A DNA stretch of 44,359 bases from Actinomycetota bacterium (GCA_003388545.1 QQVI01000349.1:1-44359), one strand, 5' to 3'. Counted from the first letter of the stretch, positions 34,560 through 42,833 are shown. A program made the numbers and translations. Notes: a model not told the origin generated them from the letters alone.

Positions 34560-35381
34560 TCAATCCCGGATTGCGGGCAAGATCCGATCTCCGAGACGCC
34601 GCACCTCTCCGGACGCCTCGAGCCGCCCCAATCTGACGAGGGCCTCCTTGATGGTGCACCCCCAATGGTCAGGTAGATCGTCGATGTCGAGGCCCCCGGC
34701 CGGCACCGGCCCGTTGAGCCCGACGGGGCGGGCGTCAACTCCGGCAAGGACCGAGAGCTCATCGAGCAAGTCCTGTCCGCCAAAGACCGGTATTGCGCCA
34801 TCCCGAATCAGCCGGTTGGTCCCCGCCGAAGACTCCCGATCGACGTCGCCGGGGACGGCGAAGACGGGTCGGCCCATCTCTGCAGCAAGAACCGCTGTGA
34901 TCTGGGCGCCTCCCGTGACCCTGGACTCGACTACGACAACAGCCACCGACATCGCTGCGATGAGGCGGTTCCTGGCCGGGAACCTCCATCGATCCGGTGG
35001 TGTGCCGTTGGGATACTCCGAGACGACTGCCCCGCCGTGCTCCACGAGACTCTGCGCCAGGCCGATGTTCTCACGTGGGTAGATGTGATCCAGCCCGGAT
35101 CCGAGTATCGCCACACCATGGCCACGGACTGTCACCGTCCCCCGATGGGCGGCGGCATCAATTCCCCGAGCGAGCCCGCTCACGGTTACCAAGCCCGCCG
35201 AAGCGAGTTGCCTGCCCATCGACTCACCGATATCGACCCCGTAACGCGTGCACGACCTGGTACCGACCACAGCGACACAGGGACCATCGGGGATTCTTCC
35301 CCGGATATACAGGGGTGGGGGCTCTTCGAGGTCATTGAGTCCCGGCGGATATGCAGGATCGCCGGGGAGCAGAGGTTTCAC
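34560..35381 (-). CDS. dprA: DNA processing protein DprA
   Basis: DprA loads RecA onto incoming single-stranded DNA during transformation and also occurs in bacteria not known to be competent. The 273-residue protein has a Rossmann-like core: VAVVGTRSCTRYG, VSGLARGIDAAAHRG, ILGSGLDHIYPREN, FPARNRLIAAMS and VFAVPGDVD. A short winged-helix domain follows at the C-terminus. The usual SGSLITA motif reads TGGAQITA. The N-terminal SAM domain is missing, giving a short protein. It overlaps comM by four bases. Confidence 0.93.
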   Translation of the reverse strand: MKPLLPGDPAYPPGLNDLEEPPPLYIRGRIPDGPCVAVVGTRSCTRYGVDIGESMGRQLASAGLVTVSGLARGIDAAAHRGTVTVRGHGVAILGSGLDHIYPRENIGLAQSLVEHGGAVVSEYPNGTPPDRWRFPARNRLIAAMSVAVVVVESRVTGGAQITAVLAAEMGRPVFAVPGDVDRESSAGTNRLIRDGAIPVFGGQDLLDELSVLAGVDARPVGLNGPVPAGGLDIDDLPDHWGCTIKEALVRLGRLEASGEVRRLGDRILPAIRD

Positions 35382-36847
35382 CAGCCCCCACGCAACGACA
35401 GCGCCTCGGCCACGTGCTCCTCCCCCACATCCGTGCCGTCGAGATCAGCGAGCGTCTGCGAAACGCGGCGCACCCGCCCAACTCCTCTGGCGGTGATGGC
35501 CGACGACTGGAGTGAACGGAGCAATAGATCTCTGGCTGTGCCAGAGATGGGCAGCTCCTGCACCAACGAGTCGGGAAGATCCCCGTTGACGGCACCTCGC
35601 GCCAGTTGGATGTCCCTGGCCGAAGCCACACGCCGGGCCACGGGCGCGGATGCCTCTCCACCCCCACCCTTGAAGTCGTCGGCTGCGACCCTCTTGACGT
35701 GGACAGCCAAGTCGAATCGATCGAGCAGCGGCCCGGACAAGCGTTGTCGGTAGCGATCCCGGCCGGGCCCTGTGCAAGTGCACGGCCTTCGCCTGTCGCC
35801 CCAATAACCGCATGGGCACGGATTGGTTGCCCCTATCAGCTGAAAACGCGCCGGGAACCTGACCGACGAGCCTTGCCGGGAGATGACAACGGCGCCTTCC
35901 TCCAAGGGTTGCCGCAACGCGTCGAGGTGAGATCTCGGAAACTCGGCGAGCTCATCCAGAAAAAGCACTCCGCAGTGAGCCAAAGAGATCTCCCCGGGCG
36001 TGGGCATCCCACTCCCTCCGCCCACCAGGGCTGCTCGAGTGGCAGTGTGGTGCGGAGCACGAAAGGGTGGGACGTAGGAGACTGAATCCCCCAAGCCCGC
36101 ATTCGACTTCACCAGAGCGACCTCTATCGCATGCCTTTCCTCGAGTCCGGGGAGAATGCCCGGGAGACGACGTGCGAGCATCGTCTTTCCGCCTCCTGGC
36201 GGCCCATGCAACAACAAGTGATGGCCTCCGGCCGCAGCGACCTCGAGGGCGCGCCGGGCAAAGGACTGGCCGCGGATGTCCCTCATGTCCGGCGGCTCGG
36301 GCGCATCGGACTCACCGCCTTCCGGCACAGTCGGCTGGGCCTGCAGCCCCGACGAGACCAGAGACACGGCTTCCGACAAGGTCTCGACGGCGTGAACTTC
36401 CGAGCCCGGCACGACCGCCACCTGCGCGGCGTGCTCACGGGACACGAGACACGGGATTCCGAGGCGGGACCCTATGACAGCGGCGCCGAGGCTGCTTCCG
36501 CCCCGTCTTACCTTCCCGTCCAAGGCCAACTCCCCGACGATGACGGCGCGCGCCATGTCCGCGATCTGCCGGTCAGCAGCGAGGATGGCCAACGCGATGG
36601 GTAGGTCGTAGTCCGAGCCTCGCTTCCTGAGGTCGGCAGGTGCCAGGTTGATGGTCACCTCTCGATGGGGGAACTCGATCCCTGAGGCGGTGATGGCCGA
36701 CCTCACCCGGTCTTTCGCTTCTCGCAAGGCTGTGTCGGGGAGCCCTGAGAGCCTGAAGCCTTCCTTGTTCCTGCCGACCGCGGCCTCGACGTGAACGACC
36801 CGGGCATCGCCGCCCACGAGCGCGACGGAAAGCACCGATGAATACAT
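35378..36847 (-). CDS. comM: ComM/YifB family Mg-chelatase-like AAA+ ATPase
   Basis: ComM-type helicases promote branch migration during natural transformation. The 489-residue protein has an N-terminal Lon-like domain (VHVEAAVGRNKEGFRLSGLPDTALREAKDRV), then the AAA+ core with Walker A GPPGGGKTM and Walker B GVLFLDELAEF. The family's zinc-type insertion NPCPCGYWGDRRRPCTCT is present, and the C-terminal lid domain is intact. It is coupled to dprA, as is common. The ATG has no Shine-Dalgarno sequence; a TAACTT seven bases upstream suggests a leaderless start. Confidence 0.94.
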   Translation of the reverse strand: MYSSVLSVALVGGDARVVHVEAAVGRNKEGFRLSGLPDTALREAKDRVRSAITASGIEFPHREVTINLAPADLRKRGSDYDLPIALAILAADRQIADMARAVIVGELALDGKVRRGGSSLGAAVIGSRLGIPCLVSREHAAQVAVVPGSEVHAVETLSEAVSLVSSGLQAQPTVPEGGESDAPEPPDMRDIRGQSFARRALEVAAAGGHHLLLHGPPGGGKTMLARRLPGILPGLEERHAIEVALVKSNAGLGDSVSYVPPFRAPHHTATRAALVGGGSGMPTPGEISLAHCGVLFLDELAEFPRSHLDALRQPLEEGAVVISRQGSSVRFPARFQLIGATNPCPCGYWGDRRRPCTCTGPGRDRYRQRLSGPLLDRFDLAVHVKRVAADDFKGGGGEASAPVARRVASARDIQLARGAVNGDLPDSLVQELPISGTARDLLLRSLQSSAITARGVGRVRRVSQTLADLDGTDVGEEHVAEALSLRGGW

Positions 36848-36854
36848 GGCACCG

Positions 36855-36860
36855 AAGTTA
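36855..36860 (-). promoter_or_regulatory. Possible comM -10 element
   Basis: TAACTT on the minus strand ends seven bases before the comM ATG. The -35 region (TAGAAC) is poor. It lies in the 44-base gap after ggt. Confidence 0.3.
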
Positions 36861-36891
36861 CGGGCCTGCAGAGTGGCGTTCTAGTGGTCTC

Positions 36892-38349
36892 TCAGACGAC
36901 CACCGCGGAGCCCACACGCCTCGAATCCGCATGTGCGATCAACCGGTCGCCGATGAGACCGGCGCTGTTGACACCGCCAAAGAACATGTGCGGCTCCTCA
37001 TACCAACGAAACTCCGGCCCGTGGAGCTCGATACCGCGCTCCGCTGCAATCGCTACCGGGCTCACCCGCTCCGGGTGGAGCCGGGGATGCTCTATGGCAT
37101 CCTCGAGGCTGTCGCCTGCCAGCAAGAAGCGGATCAGCGTGATCGCCAGAGCAGATGTGATTCGGTCCGCTCCAGGGGATCCGATTGCCACGACGTCGCC
37201 GCCAGAGCGAACCGTCGTCGGAGCCATGTTTGACATCATGCGCTCACCTGGGAGAAGCGATTCCTCACCGCCCGGTACGAGCTCGATTTCCCCGAGCGAG
37301 TTGTTCATCAGCAAGCCCGTGCCTCGAGGTACCACGCCGGAGCCATAGCCGGCCGAGAAAGTCGCCGCGACCGCCATGCCCTCGTCATCGACTGCGGACA
37401 CGGAGATCGTCGACGGCGACTTGAGGCCGGCCGAGGCAAGGAGACGGTGCATCCCCTCTTCACCTCCGTGCCTCTCGTACTCACGACGATGGCGAAAGGC
37501 ACCTACGAGGGCGTCCTTCCAGATCTCATGATCGAGGGGGTTGTTGGACCGATCTACCTGGGATAGGGCGTCGAGGACTGCGACTCCGCCGACTGCTGGC
37601 GGTGGGTTGGCAACGACGTCCCAACCCGAGATCTCCGACTCGAGTGGATGGCGGATTTCCGGTTCATAGCCGGCGAGGTCATCGGCTGTGAGAGCTGACC
37701 CTCTTTCCTCGAGATCCACGACAATCTCCTTCGCCAGATCGCCGCGATAGAAGGTGGCGGCGCCCTGCTCCCCGATCAGTCGCAGCGTGCCGGCCAAATC
37801 CTCGAAGACCACCCAATCGCCGGTCTCCTTGACACGGTCTCCGATGAAGAGGGCGTCACGGCACGCCGGGTCTTGACTGAATATCAAGGGGCCGGAGTCG
37901 ATGAGATAGGTGAAGCATGCCTGGCTGAGAGGGAATCCTCCTTCCACAACGTCGGCCACGAGTCTGAGGAGCTCAACCCACGGAGTTCTGCCGAATCGCT
38001 CCGACGCCGCCGAGAGTGCTGCAAACGATCCTGGAACGGCTATCGATCCGGCCCCCACCAGGGTGGTGACGCCACCTCCATACTTCATCGTCACCGACTC
38101 GGCGATCGACTCGCCTTCGAATCCGACACCCGGGACCGCCATATATCCATCGATGACCACCGCCGGGCCTTGTGGAGGGTCGACCGTCAGATACCCGCCG
38201 GATCCCGGAGCACAGACCCCCGGCTCGGTACACATCGAGACGAGCGCCATGACGATTGCGGCGTCGGCGGCCGTGCCGCCCATCTCGACCACCGTCTCCC
38301 CCGCCGTCGTGGCGAGGGTGGAAGGTGCCGCCAGGGCCATCGACCTCAT
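36892..38349 (-). CDS. Gamma-glutamyltransferase-like Ntn hydrolase, probably cytoplasmic
   Basis: A 485-residue member of the GGT family, which self-cleaves to expose an N-terminal Thr nucleophile. The likely nucleophile is Thr314 (TISVSAVD aligned to TTHYSVVD of E. coli GGT). Other kept features are PGSGGYLTV, GAGSIAVPGSFAAL and LLMNNSLGE. Several substrate residues differ: the Arg of the E. coli DFRE motif is absent (DGYM, 67-70), the paired serines read SN (383-384), and the GG of the oxyanion hole reads GA (393-394). There is no signal peptide, and the protein is shorter than usual (530-580). Glutathione is therefore a doubtful substrate; another amide is more likely. It follows a crotonase gene after seven bases. 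Confidence 0.82.
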   Translation of the reverse strand: MRSMALAAPSTLATTAGETVVEMGGTAADAAIVMALVSMCTEPGVCAPGSGGYLTVDPPQGPAVVIDGYMAVPGVGFEGESIAESVTMKYGGGVTTLVGAGSIAVPGSFAALSAASERFGRTPWVELLRLVADVVEGGFPLSQACFTYLIDSGPLIFSQDPACRDALFIGDRVKETGDWVVFEDLAGTLRLIGEQGAATFYRGDLAKEIVVDLEERGSALTADDLAGYEPEIRHPLESEISGWDVVANPPPAVGGVAVLDALSQVDRSNNPLDHEIWKDALVGAFRHRREYERHGGEEGMHRLLASAGLKSPSTISVSAVDDEGMAVAATFSAGYGSGVVPRGTGLLMNNSLGEIELVPGGEESLLPGERMMSNMAPTTVRSGGDVVAIGSPGADRITSALAITLIRFLLAGDSLEDAIEHPRLHPERVSPVAIAAERGIELHGPEFRWYEEPHMFFGGVNSAGLIGDRLIAHADSRRVGSAVVV

Positions 38350-38356
38350 CTGATGA

Positions 38357-39154
38357 TCATCGACCCTTCCACTCAGGGTCGCGCTTTTCGTTGAACGACA
38401 TCACCCCTTCGGCAGCGTCCTCGGTGCCGAGCAGGATTGCCTGCGACTGCCCTTCCCAGCTGAGGGCGTCTTCGAGCGACATGCCAAAAGACGCATTCAG
38501 TGTTTGCTTGGCGAACATCTGCGCCTTGGGAGCTCCCTTTGCCAACTCAGAAGCCATCGAGATGGCGGCATCCTCCAGATGATCGGGCTCGACCAGCTTG
38601 GTGACCATGCCAATCTGAGACGCCTCCTCTCCGCTCACGATCCTCCCGGTGAGGGCCAGCTCCTTCGCCCTCTGAATCCCCACTATGCGAGGCAGAATCC
38701 AGCTGCCTCCAAAGTCGAGGGTGAGGCCGCGCCTCACGAATATCTCCGAGAACCGTGACCTCGCTGTGGCGAGCACGATGTCGCAACCCAGCGCGAGGTT
38801 CATCCCGGCACCCACAGCGACACCGTCGACCGCGGCGATCGTCGGCTTGTTGAGGCGGTGCAGTGTGAGCGCTGTCTCGCCGACGATCTTCATCCGTCGA
38901 TGCCGATCAGTGACAGTCTGAAACTCATTGATTCGCGACGGGTCGAGGTCTGCACCCGCACAGAAGTCGTCGCCTGCACCTCTGATCACGAGTATTCGCT
39001 GGTCCGACTTCTCGAACTCGCGGAACACTCTGGTGAGATCCTGCCAACCGTCCATGGGAACGGCGTTTCTACGTTCGGGGCGGGCCAGGGTCAGCCAGCG
39101 AATTCCCTCATTGTCTTCGATGTGCAACCAATCCACGGCGAAGACGGTAGACAA
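38357..39154 (-). CDS. Enoyl-CoA hydratase/isomerase family protein (crotonase)
   Basis: A 265-residue crotonase-fold protein. It has TLARPERRNAVPMDGWQDL, the oxyanion segments GAGDDFCAGADLDPSRI and VDGVAVGAGMNLALGCDIVLATARSRF, and a PaaG-like second catalytic region RRGLTLDFGGSWILPRIVG that keeps the Asp but not the Glu pair of true hydratases. This suggests isomerase or thioesterase chemistry instead of hydration. The C-terminal WEGQSQAILLGTEDAAEGVMSFNEKRDPEWKGR is typical. The TTG at 39154 lacks a ribosome-binding site and a GTG at 39136 is equally possible. It is followed by the GGT-like gene and diverges from the 37-residue membrane peptide gene. Confidence 0.85.
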   Translation of the reverse strand: MSTVFAVDWLHIEDNEGIRWLTLARPERRNAVPMDGWQDLTRVFREFEKSDQRILVIRGAGDDFCAGADLDPSRINEFQTVTDRHRRMKIVGETALTLHRLNKPTIAAVDGVAVGAGMNLALGCDIVLATARSRFSEIFVRRGLTLDFGGSWILPRIVGIQRAKELALTGRIVSGEEASQIGMVTKLVEPDHLEDAAISMASELAKGAPKAQMFAKQTLNASFGMSLEDALSWEGQSQAILLGTEDAAEGVMSFNEKRDPEWKGR

Positions 39155-39179
39155 CTCAGGAGGCAGTTACCGTGTCGGC

Positions 39180-39293
39180 ATGGGCTTCAATCCCTTCCGA
39201 GAGCAGAACCGATCAGTGGTCGACATCGTGATGGTCGTCTTCGCCATCGGTGCTGCCCTGGCACTGGTGGCATGGGCGATCTTCTCCGGGTGA
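39180..39293 (+). CDS. 37-residue single-pass membrane peptide
   Basis: A very short gene. After a polar start (GFNPFREQNRS) one hydrophobic helix (VVDIVMVVFAIGAALALVAW) fills most of the 37 residues and ends IFSG. An AGGAGG at 39159-39164 lies 15 bases upstream of the ATG, which is longer than ideal. The stop TGA overlaps the GTG of the next gene (GTGA), so the two are translationally coupled. The frame runs antisense-free: the divergent crotonase starts 25 bases away. No family name is known to me; the fit between helix, start and coupling makes it a credible gene. Confidence 0.6.
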   Translation: MGFNPFREQNRSVVDIVMVVFAIGAALALVAWAIFSG

Positions 39294-39508
39294 CTGTTAC
39301 CCCTGTTCAGCCATACGCCGCGCGGAAGCAGTACATCTGCCCGGGGTGCAGCCACACCATCCCTGCCGGGACGTTTCACGTCGTCGTGGTGCCCGACGAT
39401 GCACCCGACATGAGACGGCACTGGCACAGAGGTTGCTGGCACAAAGAGATGAGACGAAGGTTCGGCTCGTCAGGCGTCGCGGCGGTTGAGTCCCCACCAC
39501 GTCAATAG
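39290..39508 (+). CDS. Small zinc-ribbon/treble-clef protein, conserved in actinobacteria
   Basis: A 72-residue protein with a likely zinc site: CPGCSHTIPAGTFHVVVVP followed by RRHWHRGCW, giving a Cys-x2-Cys pair and a His-x-His-x3-Cys-like set. I recall similar small actinobacterial proteins with CPGC and RRHWHxxCW motifs, some misleadingly named ATP/GTP-binding; their function is unknown. The GTG start overlaps the stop of the membrane peptide. The last 39 bases overlap the convergent ABC permease gene. Probable roles include nucleic-acid or protein binding, but nothing in the sequence decides this. Confidence 0.68.
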   Translation: MTVTPVQPYAARKQYICPGCSHTIPAGTFHVVVVPDDAPDMRRHWHRGCWHKEMRRRFGSSGVAAVESPPRQ

Positions 39509-40240
39509 CATCCCCAGCGTCGTCCAACCGGCGAGGATGAGCATCGAGTGCCCGAGACCCACGGGAGGTGCAAGGAACTCGGCGGCTATTCCCTCGAGAC
39601 CGACCGCACCGAAGACGCCCGTGGTTGCCCCAGTCAGTGACACGTTTGCGTACGGGTCCCACAGCACGAGGAGGCCTTCACCGAAGGAGAGAGCGAGCAC
39701 GGCGCCGATCGCCGGGCCAACAGACCTCAGAAGAGCAACGAAGCCGATCCCGAGCGATACCCACGCGACCTGACTGACACCGGTCTTCCACAACACGTCC
39801 AGCCACTCCACGATGGACAGGCCGCCGCTGCCCTCGGCGAACAGAATGGCGACTCCACTCCAGGCGGCTATTCCCAGGAGCATGGCCAGCCAGCTGGCCA
39901 GTGTGAACACGAGCAGCCGGGCGCTGATCTGCCAGGTCTTCCGTGACTCCCGCGTCAGGGTCGTTGCCCATATCGTCGTCGAGAGCTCGCCGCCCAGGAC
40001 CACCACGGCAAGAATCAAAGGGAACCATGTCTGCCCGACGACCTGCTGGATGCCGAGGATGAATGCTTCCGGCTTGGGGATCGTCGGGAGACCCTGACTG
40101 GCCGCATCGTCGAGGATCTGGCCGAACACCATGAGGAAGAAGGCAGCGAGTCCCGTGAACGCCAGGATGATGAGAAGCATCACCGGGTAGAGCTTGCGCC
40201 CGCTCAGCTTGAGGGTCTCGGCCTTGATGAGCCCGATCAT
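39470..40240 (-). CDS. ABC-2 type transporter permease
   Basis: A 256-residue inner-membrane subunit with about six helices. It begins with a cytoplasmic amphipathic MIGLIKAETLKLSGRK, typical of ABC-2 permeases, followed by VMLLIILAFTGLAAFFLMVFG. The second cluster is WFPLILAVVVLGGELSTTIWATTLTRESRKTWQISARLLVF, where the TRESRK loop contacts the ATPase. The last helix ends LLTWWGLNRRDA. It should form a homodimeric exporter with the ATPase upstream, whose stop overlaps its start by four bases. The cargo is unknown. Confidence 0.88.
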   Translation of the reverse strand: MIGLIKAETLKLSGRKLYPVMLLIILAFTGLAAFFLMVFGQILDDAASQGLPTIPKPEAFILGIQQVVGQTWFPLILAVVVLGGELSTTIWATTLTRESRKTWQISARLLVFTLASWLAMLLGIAAWSGVAILFAEGSGGLSIVEWLDVLWKTGVSQVAWVSLGIGFVALLRSVGPAIGAVLALSFGEGLLVLWDPYANVSLTGATTGVFGAVGLEGIAAEFLAPPVGLGHSMLILAGWTTLGMLLTWWGLNRRDA

Positions 40241-41130
40241 TGACCCGCCTCTGTCATGCCGAGGAACACCGACTCCAGGGAGTCTCGAGCCTGCTTGACC
40301 TCCGACGGATAGATGCCCCTGTCGGCAAGCGCCCTTATGATTCCGGACCCATCACGACCTGACACGAACAGTGATCCGTCCCGGACATTCACTTCGTAGC
40401 CAGCCGCAACAAGCGTCTCCGCCGCATCGCTGCCCTCGACGCCTTCGACTCTCATCGAGGACGCGCTGAGAAGCGACTCGAGGGGACCCTGAGCGACGAG
40501 CTTTCCCTTGTTGATGACGATGACGTTGTCGGCCAGGGCTTCGACGTCCGCCAGGTCATGGCTGGAGACCATCACTGTGGTGCCATCCTCCGCGAGCTGC
40601 CTCAGCCTCGCCTTGAAGGCGTGCTGGCCCGCAGGATCGAGACCGTCGAGCGGCTCGTCCAGGAAGAGCAGCTTTGGCGAGGCGAGGAGGGCCGCGGCCA
40701 GGGCAAGCCGTTGCCGCATGCCCTTCGAGTACTGCTCCACATTGCGGTCTGCGTCCTGTGTCAGCTCGACGAAATCGAGGAGCTCGTCGATTCGATCGTG
40801 ACCGAGACCGAGCGTGTCGGCGGCGACTCTCAAATTACGCCTGCCGGTGATCGACTTGATGAGACCGGGCTCCTCGACGATCGCACCAACCTGCTTCACG
40901 AGATCGGGCAGATCGCCCGGCACAGACATGCCCATGATCTGGATGTGGCCTTCGTCGAGCCTCGTGAGACCGAGCATCGATCGAAAGGTCGTGGTCTTCC
41001 CGGCACCGTTGGGCCCGAGAAAGCCCGTCAACTTGCCGTGCTCCACCTCGAAGTCCAGCCCGTCCAACGCCCGGATACTCCCGTAATCCTTGACGAGCCC
41101 GGAGACATGAATCGCAATTTGACCGCTCAC
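40237..41130 (-). CDS. ABC transporter ATP-binding protein (ABC-2 exporter)
   Basis: A 297-residue ATPase of the DrrA/NatA/CcmA-like export type. Walker A is GPNGAGKTTT, the Q-loop is VGAIVEEPGL, the signature is YSKGMRQRLALAAALL, Walker B is LLFLDEPLDGLDP and the switch His is SSHDLADVEALAD. After the core is a domain of about 80 residues (MRVEGVEGSDAAETLVAAGYEV...) common in this group. It pairs with the permease downstream. Export of lipids, peptides or drugs are all possible. Confidence 0.92.
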   Translation of the reverse strand: MSGQIAIHVSGLVKDYGSIRALDGLDFEVEHGKLTGFLGPNGAGKTTTFRSMLGLTRLDEGHIQIMGMSVPGDLPDLVKQVGAIVEEPGLIKSITGRRNLRVAADTLGLGHDRIDELLDFVELTQDADRNVEQYSKGMRQRLALAAALLASPKLLFLDEPLDGLDPAGQHAFKARLRQLAEDGTTVMVSSHDLADVEALADNVIVINKGKLVAQGPLESLLSASSMRVEGVEGSDAAETLVAAGYEVNVRDGSLFVSGRDGSGIIRALADRGIYPSEVKQARDSLESVFLGMTEAGQ

Positions 41131-41163
41131 GAAAGAGGCAGGCTACGGCTCAGCAGGGTCGGC

Positions 41164-41568
41164 TCAAAATGATCGCTTGTCCCAATGGATGACGTAGTGC
41201 CCCGGGTGAAGGCCAACACCGACCAGATCGCATCGCGAGACTCCGATACGTGCCGCGAGCCGGCGGACCTGTGTTCTCTTCTCGCGATCGACAGCATCCA
41301 GGGGGTATCTGGATCCGGTGACCGTGCGCACTTCGATCACTGTGCGCTCACCGCTGCAACGGGCGATGATGTCTATTTCGCCGCGGCCAACGGCCACGTT
41401 GGTGGCAATGATCTCGTAACCATGGTCGATGAGGAGGCGACGGGCGAGCGCCTCTCCAAGAGCGCCTAGATCGGCAACCCCTGCTGGTCTACCTCTTCGA
41501 TGTTGACGTCGCGGAAGGTGAGGACCTTGACGTTCTTCAGGAACCGGGCCGGGCGGAACATGTCCCAT
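41164..41568 (-). CDS. YraN/UPF0102 family nuclease-like protein
   Basis: A protein of the YraN family, which has a PD-(D/E)xK-type fold of unknown function. The conserved core is LGALGEALARRLLIDHGYEIIATNVAVGRGEIDIIARCSGERTVIEVRTVTG, containing the Asp and the Glu-Val-Arg equivalent of ExK. The end is short. The start is uncertain: the core begins just where the DUF2469 stop lies, and no ATG, GTG or TTG occurs there in frame. The nearest options are an ATG at 41568 or a TTG at 41574, both about 100 bases inside DUF2469. I give the ATG. Confidence 0.75.
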   Translation of the reverse strand: MGHVPPGPVPEERQGPHLPRRQHRRGRPAGVADLGALGEALARRLLIDHGYEIIATNVAVGRGEIDIIARCSGERTVIEVRTVTGSRYPLDAVDREKRTQVRRLAARIGVSRCDLVGVGLHPGHYVIHWDKRSF

Positions 41569-41762
41569 ACCCAAGCATCGTTCATTTCGACCTCGAAGAA
41601 CATGGAGCCGTTCGTGGATCGGACTTCTAGGTTCACTTCGTTCGCGAGATAGAAGCGACGCTCGGTCTCCACCACGTACTTGAACATCGGGAGCACATCG
41701 CGGTACTCCTGGTAGATCTTTAGTTCGACCTCGGTCTCGTAGCGCTCCAGATCTTCTTCCAT
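41466..41762 (-). CDS. DUF2469 family protein
   Basis: A 98-residue actinobacterial protein of unknown function. It matches the family closely: EEDLERYETEVELKIYQEYRDVLPMFKYVVETERRFYLANEVNLEVR, then FFEVEMNDAWVWDMFRPARFLKNVKVLTFRDVNIEEV. It normally sits between rnhB and yraN; here lepB comes directly before it and rnhB is absent. Its 3' third overlaps the longest reading of yraN in another frame. It is a useful lineage marker for actinobacteria. Confidence 0.92.
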   Translation of the reverse strand: MEEDLERYETEVELKIYQEYRDVLPMFKYVVETERRFYLANEVNLEVRSTNGSMFFEVEMNDAWVWDMFRPARFLKNVKVLTFRDVNIEEVDQQGLPI

Positions 41763-41850
41763 GGTCTCCTCAAACCCGCTGGTGTTCGCCGATGATATGC
41801 CGCGATCATTCCTAACCGGTCGCGCAGCGGGGATTTTTGAGCGTCAGGCG

Positions 41851-42492
41851 CTACAGCCCGCCAAAGTTCGAGAAAGGCCAGATGATCACAAAGGCGCGAC
41901 CGATCAAATCATCCAATGGGATCGTCCCGAATCGGCGACTGTCGAAGCTCTCGTCACGGTTGTCACCCATGACGAATACGGCTCCGTCCTCTACCTCGAC
42001 CGGACCAAAGTCCGGCAGGAAGCTGCCGTCGGTATACGACTCGCTGAGAGCCGCTCCGTCGATGAGGAGCTCGCCGTCCCTGATCTCAACTGTCTCGCCG
42101 GGCAGCGCAACAACCCGTTTGATCAGATCGTCGAGCCCTCTCGTCCTGATCCCAACGGCTTCGAGCACCGAGCGAATGACAGCTTCGGGAATCGACTCTT
42201 CCTCCTCAGGCTCGAGTGGATTCTGAAAGACGACGACATCTCCACGACTGACATCACCGATCTGATAGGCGAGCTTGTTGACCATGACCCGGTCGTTTAC
42301 CTGGATCGTGGGCTCCATCGACACGGACGGGATCCAGAAAGGCTGCATCAGAAACGTCTTCACCACAACGGCGATGACCAAGGCGGTGAACAGCAACCCG
42401 GGGAGCTCCGCCCAAAACGAACGCCGACGCTTCGGCGCCGGCGCTTCGTCGGGTGACTCTTCGAGTGCTTGGGCGTTCTCCGGAGCAGTCAG
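41851..42492 (-). CDS. lepB: Signal peptidase I, probable CTG start
   Basis: LepB removes signal peptides on the outer face of the cytoplasmic membrane. With the CTG start the protein has 213 residues: a cytoplasmic segment of about 35 residues ending [11 protein letters not shown], one membrane helix, the catalytic Ser58 (SVSMEPT), the catalytic Lys in [11 protein letters not shown], and the [14 protein letters not shown] box. Actinobacterial relatives have the same SFWxELP segment before the helix, so the in-frame TTG at 42396, which removes it, is too late. The only upstream candidate is the CTG at 42492, overlapping the rplS stop, with AAGGAG eight bases before it. DUF2469 follows after 88 bases. 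Confidence 0.85.
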   Translation of the reverse strand: MTAPENAQALEESPDEAPAPKRRRSFWAELPGLLFTALVIAVVVKTFLMQPFWIPSVSMEPTIQVNDRVMVNKLAYQIGDVSRGDVVVFQNPLEPEEEESIPEAVIRSVLEAVGIRTRGLDDLIKRVVALPGETVEIRDGELLIDGAALSESYTDGSFLPDFGPVEVEDGAVFVMGDNRDESFDSRRFGTIPLDDLIGRAFVIIWPFSNFGGL

Positions 42493-42833
42493 TCCCGGAG
42501 CTCCTTGATGCGAGCCGACTTCCCTACGCGATCGCGCAGGTAGTAGAGCTTGGAGCGACGGACGTCTCCGCGTCGCAGCACTTCGATTTTCGCGATGATG
42601 GGCGCGTGGAGGGGAAAGACCCTCTCGACACCTACGCCGAAGCTGACCTTGCGAACCGTGAACGATGCCCGGCTTCCGCTGCCGTTCCTGGCGATCACAA
42701 CGCCTTCAAAGGCCTGAATCCGCTCACGCCCGGCTTCGACCACTCGCACGTCTACGCGCACCGTGTCTCCGGTGCGGAAATCGGGGATGTCATCGCGCAA
42801 ATGCGCGCTCTCAACGATCTGTAGGTCATTCAT
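42489..42833 (-). CDS. rplS: 50S ribosomal protein L19
   Basis: L19 is at the 30S-50S interface. The 114-residue protein shows [31 protein letters not shown], then [41 protein letters not shown] and [19 protein letters not shown], as in all L19. The ATG has GAGGAG six bases upstream, which excludes an in-frame start 78 bases further up. It lies between trmD and lepB. Confidence 0.97.
   Translation of the reverse strand: MNDLQIVESAHLRDDIPDFRTGDTVRVDVRVVEAGRERIQAFEGVVIARNGSGSRASFTVRKVSFGVGVERVFPLHAPIIAKIEVLRRGDVRRSKLYYLRDRVGKSARIKELRD

Noticed and set aside
41763-41850. A remnant of rnhB
   Set aside because: No frame in these 88 bases gives an RNase HII motif.
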